The notes under the pieces were generated by a model that worked only from the letters and a program-made list of their open reading frames with translations, was not told where the DNA came from and searched no databases. A DNA stretch of 33,112 bases from Caccocola sp964450835 (GTDB taxonomy: Bacteria > Synergistota > Synergistia > Synergistales > Synergistaceae): contig CAYVEQ010000019.1 of the NCBI GenBank assembly GCA_964450835.1, positions 1 to 33,112 on the forward strand, read 5' to 3'. Both the position numbers and the translations under genes were made by a program. Every line of letters begins with the position of its first letter. Position 1 is the stretch's first letter. Shown here piece after piece: positions 16,803 through 24,106 of the stretch.

Positions 16803-17708
16803 TCATATAGCCGCGGCGACAAGCGGAAGGGCCGCTGCGACGAGCGTCAGCGCGGCGAAGAATGAGGTCGTCGCGAAATTCCAGAAGAGAAGCCATTTTG
16901 CCGTCTCTTTGGAAAAAAGTCCGAAATAATATCCCGCGTTCGCGCGGAAGAGCCGCGTCACTATGCCCAGGCTGTTTCCGAAAAGCAGCGCGAAGACCGC
17001 CTGCGCCACGGAAAGTTCGCCCGCCGCCAGACTCCCGCCCGCGAGGGCGAGAGCGGCGGAAACGTGGGCGATCGACGCCGCAGCGACAGTCAGTCCCGCG
17101 AGCGGGAGAAAAGCGGCGCCGCCGAGCAGCCAGCCGCGCAGCGCCTCTTCGGCCGGCGGCACGAGAGAATAGGCCGCGGCGTAGAAGAACCACGCGAGGG
17201 GCAGGGTCTTGAGCATACGCGCGCCGAATTTCACGTCACGCGCGGAGCCTGTTGTCATTTCGGTAATCTCCCCGCTCTCGCCCTCACCACGCCGAAGTAT
17301 CGCGGCGAGCAGAACAAAGCGCGCCGTGCTTCGAGCGAGCAGCGTCAGCGCGAATATAGCTCCCGGCACCCCGGCGAGCGACACGGACATCACCATCGTC
17401 GACGGCCAGCGGTGCAGGTAGGCGGGGAATGAGAGCATCAAAGTCCCCCAGCGCGCGGGCCGCTCCGTTATGCGCCCGCGGTTCAGCGCGGAGGCTATGA
17501 TGGCCGCTCCCGCTTTCGCAGACCCCAGACTCACGGTCAAAGCCATGCCGAGCACCGGGCCTATCCCCGCGCGGCGAAGAAAAGGCAGGAGCCTTTTCAT
17601 CAGCCTGTCGGCAAGGCCGCAGCGCAGGACAAGCAGTCCGACGCCGAGCCCCGCCAGTATATCGAAGGTGAGCCGCAGCTCGCCTTCGAGCAGCCCGCTC
17701 CAGTTCAC
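16803..17708 (-). CDS. Gate-domain (nucleoside-recognition-like) membrane protein of the B12 operon
   Basis: 301 residues, strongly hydrophobic, with about eight likely membrane segments (for example residues 12-30, 48-70, 95-130, 170-190, 195-240 and 275-300). The GIGPVLGMALTVSLGSAKAG segment and the later FALLFGNSLGIVTRLF region resemble the Gate domain found in SpmA/SpmB, FeoB and nucleoside transporters. It has no signal peptide, ATP-binding or substrate-binding domain. It lies 1 bp after cbiL and abuts cbiC. No cbiMNQO, nikA-like or hupE-like cobalt transporter is visible in the window, so cobalt or tetrapyrrole transport is a guess from context. Family assignment is moderately secure; function is unknown. 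Confidence 0.7.
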   Translation of the reverse strand: MNWSGLLEGELRLTFDILAGLGVGLLVLRCGLADRLMKRLLPFLRRAGIGPVLGMALTVSLGSAKAGAAIIASALNRGRITERPARWGTLMLSFPAYLHRWPSTMVMSVSLAGVPGAIFALTLLARSTARFVLLAAILRRGEGESGEITEMTTGSARDVKFGARMLKTLPLAWFFYAAAYSLVPPAEEALRGWLLGGAAFLPLAGLTVAAASIAHVSAALALAGGSLAAGELSVAQAVFALLFGNSLGIVTRLFRANAGYYFGLFSKETAKWLLFWNFATTSFFAALTLVAAALPLVAAAI

Positions 17709-17709
17709 G

Positions 17710-18399
17710 CTACCTCCAGAGCAGAAGGACGGAGAGATATTCCTCCGCGGCGGAAAGCGCCGCTTCGCCCTCCGTTATCCTCTCGTCCGCCAGCCCCGCG
17801 CGGTCGACGCGGATCACGCGCCGCCACGGGCCGCAGGATTCGACCGTCCCGCGCAGCGCCCCGCCTAAGGCGCTCGGTTTGTAACAGGCCGCGGCGTCCG
17901 CCGCCTCAAGCGCACGTTTGATTTTTTCGCGGCCGCCGGTGCAGGGGATTATCGAGAGCACTTCGTCCGCCATCGCGATAAATTTTCCGGCGCGCGAGGC
18001 GGCGAGCTGATGCGCAGAAATGCCCGGGACGAGAGCCAGCTCCAGCTCCGGCACGATTTCGCGCCACACGTCAAAAAGATATGCTCCGGTCGCGTAAAGA
18101 GAGGAGTCGCCGATGACGGGAAGCGCGATGTTCTCTGCGCCCTCCCAGAGGGCGCGGCTTTCCTCAAGCTGCTCTCTCAGCTTCGTGTCGCGGCTTTCCG
18201 TGTCGTTTGTCATCGGGAAAAGCAGCGGCAGAATCTTCACGTCGCCGATGTTTTCGATCACGGCCCGCTCGGCGACGCCCTGCCTCTCCTCTCTGGCGCG
18301 CGGCGCCATCACGAGGTCGGCCTCTTTCAGAGCGTTAAGCGCTCTTATAGTCAAAAGGTCGGGCGCGCCCGGGCCTATTCCGACAACAGTAAGTTTCAT
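17710..18399 (-). CDS. cbiL: cobalt-factor II / precorrin-2 C20-methyltransferase
   Basis: 229 residues, family length. It methylates C20 of cobalt-factor II with SAM. The start LTVVGIGPGAPDLLTIRALNAL is a typical tetrapyrrole-methylase N terminus. The long middle with LPLLFPMTND, then LPVIGDSSLYATGAYLF, LVPGISAHQLAASRAGKFIAMADE and the IIPCTGG segment match CbiL/CobI rather than the other methylases. It starts 4 bp after btuF and is the first corrin-ring methylase of the transcript. C-terminal residues end with a hydrophobic LSVLLLWR. Confidence 0.94.
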   Translation of the reverse strand: MKLTVVGIGPGAPDLLTIRALNALKEADLVMAPRAREERQGVAERAVIENIGDVKILPLLFPMTNDTESRDTKLREQLEESRALWEGAENIALPVIGDSSLYATGAYLFDVWREIVPELELALVPGISAHQLAASRAGKFIAMADEVLSIIPCTGGREKIKRALEAADAAACYKPSALGGALRGTVESCGPWRRVIRVDRAGLADERITEGEAALSAAEEYLSVLLLWR

Positions 18400-18403
18400 A
18401 AAT

Positions 18404-19273
18404 TCACTCTCCGTAGAATATTTTTATCAGCATCTCGCCGCCCTCTTTCAGCCCGATAAGAGAGGGGCGGCTGAGACAGTGTTCCGGTATCACGGCGGTC
18501 TTTACCTTCGCGAGCGCGCCGCTCCAAGGGCGGGAGGCGACCGACGCCTCGTCCGCGGCGTTCATCGGCCCCCGCTGCACAAGGTAGACATCAAGGCCGG
18601 AATTTATCGTTTCAAGCACACGCTCAAGCCCCCACGGGGCTATGGCGCTACCGGCGCGTGCCGGCTTAGCATCTGCCGCGGCGTTGACTCCTCCGGCAAG
18701 CTCCACCAGGCGCGCCGCCCACGAGTCCGGCGAGCAGGTGTGAAGCTCTCTTGCCGTGGCCTCCACGAACACGCGCGGGGCGCGTCCGCCGCCAGTTTTC
18801 GCAGCCGCTTCGCGTATGCCGTCGCGCGTCTTTCGCAGCAGGGCTACGGCGCCGTCGGGCGAAGTCCCGGCAAGTTCCGCGATTTTTCGCAGATAATCTT
18901 CAAAACCCTTCCACTCCGGCGGGTCTATCACCTCCACGCGGACGCCGGCGCGCTCCAGAACTTTTCTGACTTCAGGGTTCTGTCTGTCGGCCAATGAGCG
19001 CGTCAGCACGAGGTCGGGCCGCAGGGCGAGCAGAGCCTCCGGCCCCGTTTTCATGGAAAAGCGCGGAAGCTCCGGCAGGAGGTCCTCTCTGTCGTTCGCC
19101 GAAAGGCCGACGAGCTTTCCGCTCGCGCCGAGCGCCGCTATGTTGTCCGTGTGCCCCGGGTAGAGCGAGATTATTCTCTCATAGCCCTCGGCGCGCGAAA
19201 AAGAAGCGGCAGGAGCCGCGAAAACGGATATAAAGGCGAGTGTTAAAAGAATTTTTTTGCGGAAGGGTGCCAC
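18404..19273 (-). CDS. btuF: cobalamin/heme-type ABC transporter substrate-binding protein
   Basis: 289 residues with an N-terminal signal peptide (RKKILLTLAFISVFAAPAAS, cleavage probably near residues 24-28). The mature part is a helical-backbone binding protein of the BtuF/FepB class: RIISLYPGHTDNIAALGASGKLVG, RPDLVLT, a central long helix and a C-terminal domain with GGVNAAADAKPA and WGLERVLETI. GTG at 19273 is the start, with GGAGG about 9 nt upstream, and the gene overlaps the ATPase gene by 31 bp. No lipobox is seen, so it is probably periplasmic, which fits a diderm. The substrate could be corrinoid, heme or another metal chelate. Confidence 0.9.
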   Translation of the reverse strand: MAPFRKKILLTLAFISVFAAPAASFSRAEGYERIISLYPGHTDNIAALGASGKLVGLSANDREDLLPELPRFSMKTGPEALLALRPDLVLTRSLADRQNPEVRKVLERAGVRVEVIDPPEWKGFEDYLRKIAELAGTSPDGAVALLRKTRDGIREAAAKTGGGRAPRVFVEATARELHTCSPDSWAARLVELAGGVNAAADAKPARAGSAIAPWGLERVLETINSGLDVYLVQRGPMNAADEASVASRPWSGALAKVKTAVIPEHCLSRPSLIGLKEGGEMLIKIFYGE

Positions 19274-20022
19274 GCCAGTCCGCCTCCCTCCGATATATAT
19301 TTTTCAAATTCTATGCCGTAAAGCGGCGCGAGCACTTGTTCGTCAAGCTCGCGCGACGCGCCCTGCGAGGCGAGCGCCCCGCCGCGCATCGCGATGAAGC
19401 GGCCGGAGAACGGTATCGCGGCGTTCAGGTCATGCGCCGCGACGATGACCGTCTTTCCCTTTTCAGCCAGCTCGCGGAAAATCGAAAAAATCCTCACAGA
19501 CTGATTCGGGTCAAGGGCCGATGTCGGTTCGTCAAGCAGAAAAATTTCCGGATCCTGCGCGAGAGCGACGGCGACCGCCACGCGCTGCTGCTCGCCGCCT
19601 GAAAGCTCCGAGGCGCGGCGAAAGAGCAGGTCCGCCACACCGGCGCGCTCCGCCGCGCGGAGCACAGCCTCGTCGTCTTCGGGGCGCGGCTTTGTGAAAA
19701 GGCCGCAGTAAGGCAGACGCCCCATCGCTATCACCTCATAAACCGTAAAGGGCGACGAGATTTTCGTGTGCTGCGGCACAAAGCCCACGGCACGGCCGAA
19801 CTCGGCGCGCGATATGGCCCGTATCTCGCGCCCGTCAAGCTCCGCGCTGCCGCTGTAACTCACAACGCCGCAGAGAAGTTTCAGCAGCGTGCTCTTCCCG
19901 CCGCCGTTCGGGCCGATGAGCGCTGTCATCACGCCGCGCTCCACCCGCGCGGAAAATCCGTCGAGGACGTTTTTTCCGCCGTAGCCGCACGAAACAGACG
20001 AAAGCGCGAAAGCGGGCGTCAA
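19243..20022 (-). CDS. btuD: ABC transporter ATP-binding protein (BtuD/FecE type)
   Basis: 259 residues. Walker A GPNGGGKST, Q-loop FVPQHTKI, signature LSGGEQQRVAVA, Walker B IFLLDEPTSALD and the H-loop AAHDLN are all present, in an order and spacing typical of siderophore/heme/B12 importers. The frame runs far upstream to 20937, but this is a shadow of btuC. The likely start is TTG 20022, which overlaps the btuC stop (TTGA) and is preceded by GGAGG at 8 nt; there is no nearby in-frame ATG before the Walker A. Confidence 0.9.
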   Translation of the reverse strand: MTPAFALSSVSCGYGGKNVLDGFSARVERGVMTALIGPNGGGKSTLLKLLCGVVSYSGSAELDGREIRAISRAEFGRAVGFVPQHTKISSPFTVYEVIAMGRLPYCGLFTKPRPEDDEAVLRAAERAGVADLLFRRASELSGGEQQRVAVAVALAQDPEIFLLDEPTSALDPNQSVRIFSIFRELAEKGKTVIVAAHDLNAAIPFSGRFIAMRGGALASQGASRELDEQVLAPLYGIEFEKYISEGGGLAWHPSAKKFF

Positions 20023-21041
20023 GCTCCCCGCCTCCCCCGCGCGAGTATCCAGCAGAAAAAAGGCCCGCCGATCAGCGCCGTTATCACGCCGACGGGAAGT
20101 TCGCCCATTCTCTGCGCGAGGCCGTCCGCCGCCGAAAGCAGCAGAGCGCCGCCGAGAAAGCTGAAAACGATAAGAGGGCGGCTTGACGGCCCGACGATGA
20201 CGCGCAGCAGGTGCGGCACGACGAGGCCGACAAATCCAATGATGCCGAAGCAGCTCACGGCGCAGGCGGTGGCGACGGAAGAAAAGAACAAAAGCGTCGC
20301 GCGCAGCCTCCTCTCGTCGACGCCGAGCAGTTCGCCGCGCCCGTCGCCGAGCGACACCGCGTCGAGACGGCGGCCGTATATGAAAGAGGGGATAAAGACA
20401 AAAGCCGCCCCGGCCCAGACCGTCAGAGCGGATGAGGGCGAGGCTCCGGAGAGGCTGCCCATGAGCCAGAGCACGATAGCGCCGAGCTTGTCGTCGGCTA
20501 TGGCTTTTAGGAAGGTGACGCCGGCCGAGAGCACGGCGTTGGTTATTATTCCGGCAAGTACGATATAGGCGCCCCCCCCTCCGCTTCTCCACGCTATGGC
20601 GAAGGCAAGCCAGAGCGCGAAGAGCGCGCCGGCGAAAGCGGCCGGTGCGACTGCGAGCGGCCCCAGGAAGAAGCCGAGCGCGCCGCCGAAAGCTGCGCCC
20701 GAGGCTATGCCGAGAGTGTAAGGCTCGGCGAGAGGGTTGGCCAAAAGCCCCTGAAGCACCGCGCCGGAAACGGCAAGCAGGCCGCCCGTTCCGGCCGCGG
20801 CGAGAAACCTCGGCAGCCGGACGGCGCGCACGACAAGAGCCTCCGGCGAGGAAAGTTCCTCGCCGGAGAGAAAGGGGAATACAAGCCCGGCCACGCGGGA
20901 GACCGGGATATCCCACTCGCCCCGCGTTACGCGCCACACGCCTGTCAGAGCGAGCAGCAACAGAAGAACGAGGGCGAGCCTCGTCCGTTTCGCCGCCGCC
21001 GCTCTCCGGTACTCGCGCAGATCGCGCGCCGGGCCTTCCAT
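20019..21041 (-). CDS. btuC: FecCD-family ABC permease (BtuC type)
   Basis: 340 residues with about ten membrane helices, of the BtuC/FecCD permease family: LRLPRFLAAAGTGGLLAVSGAVLQGLLANPLAEPYTLGIASGAAFG is the classic conserved block near residues 50-100, followed by GIITNAVLSAG, WLMGSLSGA and the cytoplasmic GIIGFVGLVVPHLLRVIVG loop that contacts the ATPase, and finally the ELPVGVITALIGGPFFCWIL end. ATG 21041 begins 1 bp after the cbiK stop. Together with btuD and btuF it forms a complete importer. Confidence 0.94.
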   Translation of the reverse strand: MEGPARDLREYRRAAAAKRTRLALVLLLLLALTGVWRVTRGEWDIPVSRVAGLVFPFLSGEELSSPEALVVRAVRLPRFLAAAGTGGLLAVSGAVLQGLLANPLAEPYTLGIASGAAFGGALGFFLGPLAVAPAAFAGALFALWLAFAIAWRSGGGGAYIVLAGIITNAVLSAGVTFLKAIADDKLGAIVLWLMGSLSGASPSSALTVWAGAAFVFIPSFIYGRRLDAVSLGDGRGELLGVDERRLRATLLFFSSVATACAVSCFGIIGFVGLVVPHLLRVIVGPSSRPLIVFSFLGGALLLSAADGLAQRMGELPVGVITALIGGPFFCWILARGRRGA

Positions 21042-21042
21042 G

Positions 21043-21933
21043 TTATTTCATCATTTCCTTTATCTTGGTGACGAAAAGCTCCGCCATATTGCCGTCCTCG
21101 CCCAGGCCCACAAGATAGGTGGAGATGTTCCTGAAGCCGGCGGCGCGTAGCCTGTTGATCCACGACTCGCCGTCGTCCTCGCCAGCCAGGTCGTTATTCG
21201 CGTGGTCGCCCGCCACAATCATAAGAGGCGAGAGGACAAGAGCCTTCGGCTTCGCCCGTTTGAGCGCCGCCGTTACATGGTCGACGGTCGGGGCCGCCTC
21301 GACGGTTCCGACGAAGAAGCGCCCCGGGGCCGCCGCGTCAAGCGAAAGCTGAAGCTGGCTGTACATGGCGTTCGCGATATGCTCGGGCGTGCCGTGCCCC
21401 ATCAGCACTACCGCGGTGCCTTTGCGCGCGAGATCCTTCTCAAAGCGTTTCACGAGGATCTGCGCCATCACGTCACAGTCCTTCACGCTCGAAAGATAGG
21501 GCGCGCCGATGCAAATTTTCTTGAAGCCGTACTTGCCCTCAATACTGGCGAAGCCGTTCACGAGGCTCGATATATCGTCGTACTCCTCGCCCGGTATAAT
21601 GTGCATCGGCATGACATAAACGTGGGTGAAGCCCTCGTCGTTCATCTGCGCCAGAGCCTCGGCGGGCGTCGGTATGACGGTGTTCTGTTCGCGGGCTATC
21701 TTCCTGCGGATTATGTTCGATGTGTAGGCGACGCGCACTTCCGTGTCCGGAAAAGCCCTTTTCGCGGAATCGACGAGATTGTCTATTGCCTTTTTGGCCT
21801 CGGGCATCGATGTGCCGAAAGAGGCGATAAGTATTCCCTCTTTATCATCCTTGGGACTCGCCTCCGCGGCCGGGGCCAGCCCCGCGGCCGCGACAGAAAG
21901 CAGGAGCATTAAAACAAATGCAGACATTTTCAT
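21043..21933 (-). CDS. cbiK: sirohydrochlorin cobaltochelatase with signal peptide (periplasmic CbiK type)
   Basis: 296 residues. An N-terminal signal peptide (MKMSAFVLMLLLSVAAAG, then APAAEAS) precedes the CbiK core, which begins GILIASFGTSMPEA. Metal-site residues by position are His180 in LMGHGTPEH, Glu212 in GTVEAAPTV and His244 in VAGDHANND, with spacings that match the His/Glu/His triad known for CbiK. No in-frame start exists between the signal peptide and the core, so export looks genuine. Periplasmic CbiK is established in Desulfovibrio vulgaris, where it also binds heme. It is the first gene after the riboswitch and directly precedes btuCDF. AGGAAG lies about 10 nt before the ATG. 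Confidence 0.93.
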   Translation of the reverse strand: MKMSAFVLMLLLSVAAAGLAPAAEASPKDDKEGILIASFGTSMPEAKKAIDNLVDSAKRAFPDTEVRVAYTSNIIRRKIAREQNTVIPTPAEALAQMNDEGFTHVYVMPMHIIPGEEYDDISSLVNGFASIEGKYGFKKICIGAPYLSSVKDCDVMAQILVKRFEKDLARKGTAVVLMGHGTPEHIANAMYSQLQLSLDAAAPGRFFVGTVEAAPTVDHVTAALKRAKPKALVLSPLMIVAGDHANNDLAGEDDGESWINRLRAAGFRNISTYLVGLGEDGNMAELFVTKIKEMMK

Positions 21934-21994
21934 CGCGCTGAATCTTCCTTTCTGCGCCGTCCTCGCGGCGCGTTAAAAAACAACGACCCTATAA

Positions 21995-22028
21995 CAAAAA
22001 AGACGCGGCGCTTGTCGCTTACCGTGTC
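21995..22028 (-). terminator. intrinsic terminator in the cbiK leader, downstream of the riboswitch
   Basis: On the minus strand GACACGG (22028-22022) pairs with CCGCGTC (22008-22002) with one mismatch around a 13-nt loop, and six T follow (22001-21996). It sits between the cobalamin aptamer and the cbiK start, where a transcription-attenuating terminator is expected. A second hairpin (22068-22032, CCTTTT/AAAAGG arms) precedes it and lacks a T tract. Switching between structures is inference. Confidence 0.7.
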
Positions 22029-22104
22029 TTACCTTTTACAGCTTCGGCCGATTGAACAGCTGAAAAGGCGTCTGTCCGCGCAAAACTGCCCTCCTTTTTC
22101 CTCC

Positions 22105-22237
22105 TCCCGCGGCAGGTTTCCTGGCTCCTCTTCTTCCTCCGCCGCGCCTTCCCGGACAACCGGTGGCCTCTCGCGGCTTCGTCTGAGTTACAGTAGCGGG
22201 ACTGCTCCGGCTTTCAACCGGATTCCCTCTCGCGGAA
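22105..22237 (-). promoter_or_regulatory. cobalamin riboswitch
   Basis: On the minus strand the transcript shows the conserved cobalamin aptamer elements in order: GGGAATCCGGT near 22230-22220, AGCAGTCCCGCTACTGTAA at about 22206-22188, GAGAGGCCACCGG, GGGAAGGCG and the B12 box AGCCAGGAAACCTGCC (22126-22111). The closing stem P1 pairs TTCCGCG (22237-22231) with CGCGGGA (22111-22105). It lies about 170 nt before cbiK and faces the whole B12 operon, so adenosylcobalamin or a related corrinoid should repress the transcript. Confidence 0.95.
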
Positions 22238-22260
22238 AGCGGCTATTTGATTGTAAATGG

Positions 22261-22266
22261 ATTATA
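22261..22266 (-). promoter_or_regulatory. -10 box of the B12 operon promoter
   Basis: A perfect TATAAT on the minus strand lies about 24 nt upstream of the 5' arm of the riboswitch P1 stem, the right place for initiation near 22254. The expected -35 position (TTCTAT, 17 nt away) is weak. The surrounding 20 bp are clearly AT-rich against a GC-rich background. Confidence 0.65.
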
Positions 22267-22338
22267 GTATATTCAGGTAAAAAATAGAAGTGCGCGCCGT
22301 TATCCGCCGCGTCCGCGTCTGAAGGAGAAAGAGAAAAA

Positions 22339-22584
22339 ATGTCCGAGATTTGCGAAGATGAGAAAAAAAGCCGGAGCGTGCCCTTTTGCTCGTGCGTCGA
22401 TTTGTCGTGTCCGAATCACCCGTCGAACCACGGCTCGGGCTGTCTTCCCTGCGTCGCCTCGTGCCTCGCGAAGAAAGAGATACCGGTCTGCTTTTACAGA
22501 AAGCTGCGCCCCGACATGGAGCGGGATCAGGATTACAGCTTCGAGGGCTTCGCTCGCTTTGTCCTGACGGGGAAGAGCCGCTAA
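22339..22584 (+). CDS. small Cys-rich protein (DUF6485-like)
   Basis: 81 residues, soluble, with Cys spaced as FCSCVDLSCPNHP, then GCLPCVASCLAKKEIPVCFYRKL. This order (a C-x-C-x4-C cluster, then C-x2-C-x3-C, then an EIPVCFY end) resembles a short widespread Cys-rich family of anaerobes whose members end with ELPACYF-like motifs. That suggests binding of a metal or an Fe-S cluster. The ATG has GGAG 11 nt upstream. It is transcribed away from the B12 riboswitch, with their start regions only about 80 bp apart. Function is unknown, and family naming is from memory. Confidence 0.7.
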   Translation: MSEICEDEKKSRSVPFCSCVDLSCPNHPSNHGSGCLPCVASCLAKKEIPVCFYRKLRPDMERDQDYSFEGFARFVLTGKSR

Positions 22585-22600
22585 AAGCAGCCGCGCGCCG

Positions 22601-23515
22601 TTACCCGGCCGCGTCCGGGGTCGGCGCCGCCGGCACGGCGGTGTCCGCGTCGTTCGCTCTCGCCGCGCGCCTTGTCCCGGTCGCGCGCTCGGCCTGCGTG
22701 AGCCAGTTGTTCAGCGCGTTCGCGCTCATCGCCGTAGCCTTTTCGAGCCGCGTCTCCGGCGCGCGGTGCAGCACCCGCTTCGCGCGTCCGAGCTGACGCG
22801 CCCTGGGGCAGTCCGAGAGGCGTATGTTTTCTCTGCTCTTCAGGCGGCTCACATATTTTTCTATTTTCTCGACGTCGCCGCAGGAAAGCAAATCCGGAAG
22901 CTCCGGCTCCGGCACGCCGGGCGGACATGAAATTTCGACTAGCCGCCTGAAGGAAGAAACGCCGAGCTCTTCGGCGATTTTCAGCGCGAGGCGCGCGCAG
23001 CCCTCGGCGTCGGAGCCGGCGTGATGCGCGCAAAGCGGCAGAGAGTAGCGCCCGCAGAGAGACTCTAAGCTGTATTTGTTGTTCTCACCGCTGATGCCCG
23101 CGTGCAGAGCCAGTTCAAGCGTGCAGAGGTATCCTGCGGCCCTGCAGTCGTATTCGACGCCGAAGAAAGCGAGCGTCGCCGCAAGCGCCTTGGCGTCGTC
23201 GCGGAAGCTGTGCGCGGCGAGCGGGCGGCCTTTCACGTAAGGCAGCATCTTTTGCCACACCGCGGCGAAAGAGGGCGCGCGCGCCACATCGTCGTAGGTG
23301 ATTCCGTGTATCTCGACAGGCTTGGGAAGGAAGAAACAGAGACCTTTCGGCGGCCTCACGAAATATTCCGCGCTTTTCACAACGCTGCCGCGTTCCACAA
23401 CGCAGAACCCTATCTGGCATATAGAGCAAGGGCTGTTGTTCGCAAGCTCGAAATCTATCGCGGTGAAGGTGAAGTCGTCGCTTTCTGGCAGAGGGCGGGT
23501 TGTCCTGATTATCAT
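22601..23515 (-). CDS. DEDD-type 3'-5' exonuclease (DnaQ-like) with C-terminal extension
   Basis: 304 residues. The N-terminal 180 residues form an RNase H-like exonuclease: motif I AIDFELAN (Asp and Glu), motif II PLAAHSFRDDAKAL and motif III HHAGSDAEGCARLAL with the DEDDh His and Asp. The fold resembles the DnaQ epsilon/PolC type. The last ~120 residues are basic, Ala-rich and unassigned, and contain a CPxGxPEPELPDLL segment and an end rich in Ala/Thr. AAGGAG lies 8 nt before ATG 23515; the frame stays open another 26 codons upstream, less likely. It is convergent with the Cys-rich gene, 16 bp apart. The 90-bp repeat lies 86-176 bp upstream. Its role, in DNA repair or RNA trimming, cannot be told from sequence. 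Confidence 0.85.
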   Translation of the reverse strand: MIIRTTRPLPESDDFTFTAIDFELANNSPCSICQIGFCVVERGSVVKSAEYFVRPPKGLCFFLPKPVEIHGITYDDVARAPSFAAVWQKMLPYVKGRPLAAHSFRDDAKALAATLAFFGVEYDCRAAGYLCTLELALHAGISGENNKYSLESLCGRYSLPLCAHHAGSDAEGCARLALKIAEELGVSSFRRLVEISCPPGVPEPELPDLLSCGDVEKIEKYVSRLKSRENIRLSDCPRARQLGRAKRVLHRAPETRLEKATAMSANALNNWLTQAERATGTRRAARANDADTAVPAAPTPDAAG

Positions 23516-23600
23516 GCGGGATTCTCCTTTTGCCGCGCTGGCGCGCAGCCGGCGGCCGCATTCCCGCCGCTCTTTTTCATGCTGTTTACGCAACTTTCGG

Positions 23601-23691
23601 TAATTCCGGCTACTCCGCGAAACTCACGCGGCATTCGAGCCACGCCCCCTGTCCTCTGTTTGGCGCGTTTATTATAGCACCGTGCGCGGCG
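23601..23691 (-). repeat. 90-bp direct repeat, copy 1 (contains a minus-strand TATAAT)
   Basis: 91 bp nearly identical to 24374-24463. I see only a 1-bp length difference in a C run and about two substitutions. It contains a short hairpin (CCGCG, 7-nt loop, CGCGG) and, on the minus strand, a TATAAT at 23676-23671. Copy 1 lies upstream of the exonuclease gene, with the -10 about 155 bp from its start. The rest of the 380-bp gap from 23516 to 23895 shows no convincing gene. Confidence 0.9.
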
Positions 23692-23895
23692 CGCCGGATT
23701 TCAAAAAACGCGAGGCCCGCCTCGCTGCCGTACATGTGCCGCGTGAAGGAAAGCACGCAAGCTCCATCGTGCGCGGCGACGTCACTCGCCGGAAATCTGC
23801 GGAAACACACGAAAAGGCACTGTGAGTCAATAATAATTCACGTCATGAGAGAGACACGCGAAATCCTCACCGAGTTTGCTTAAACCGAACGGTTT

Positions 23896-24105
23896 TTAGT
23901 TCCAGTCTATCATTTCATGCGGTACGGTTTCCCCGACCGCGTATTCCCTCATCGCCTCTTCGTGCGCCGCAAGGTCGTCAGGCGTTGCTACGTCGTCGTG
24001 GTCGCTATCGACAGGCACAAAATGCTTTACCACCTCTAACAGCGTCGGCAGCTCGGGTTCCGGCACAAGATCAAGCAGAGCGAAAATCTCCGTCTTTAAA
24101 GTCAT
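23896..24105 (-). CDS. putative antitoxin of a RelE-type toxin-antitoxin pair
   Basis: 69 residues, acidic. The N-terminal MTLKTEIFALLDLVPEPELPTLLEVVKHF helix-forming part is followed by an acidic DSDHDDVATPDDL stretch and EEAMREYAVGETVPHEMIDWN. It has no clear known DNA-binding fold. The ATG has a perfect AAGGAGG and starts 1 bp after the toxin stop. Order is toxin first, antitoxin second, the reverse of classic relBE. Assignment is by position next to the toxin, acidic character and size. The frame is open to 24153, but the ATG with the strong Shine-Dalgarno motif is preferred. Confidence 0.65.
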   Translation of the reverse strand: MTLKTEIFALLDLVPEPELPTLLEVVKHFVPVDSDHDDVATPDDLAAHEEAMREYAVGETVPHEMIDWN

Positions 24106-24106
24106 T

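Noticed and set aside
15096..17708. pathway read as aerobic (CobG/CobF/CobNST) because of the CobL-type fusion
   Set aside because: No monooxygenase CobG or CobNST is seen, while CbiD, CbiG and CbiK are present. The CbiE-CbiT fusion occurs in anaerobes too.
20023..20937. 300-residue N-terminal extension of the ABC ATPase
   Set aside because: It overlaps all of btuC in another frame and is Arg-rich. TTG 20022 with a strong Shine-Dalgarno motif gives a normal ATPase length.
23530..23883. 117-residue plus-strand frame through repeat copy 1
   Set aside because: Part of it recurs only because the DNA repeat recurs. No Shine-Dalgarno motif or family match is seen. More likely a non-coding repeat.
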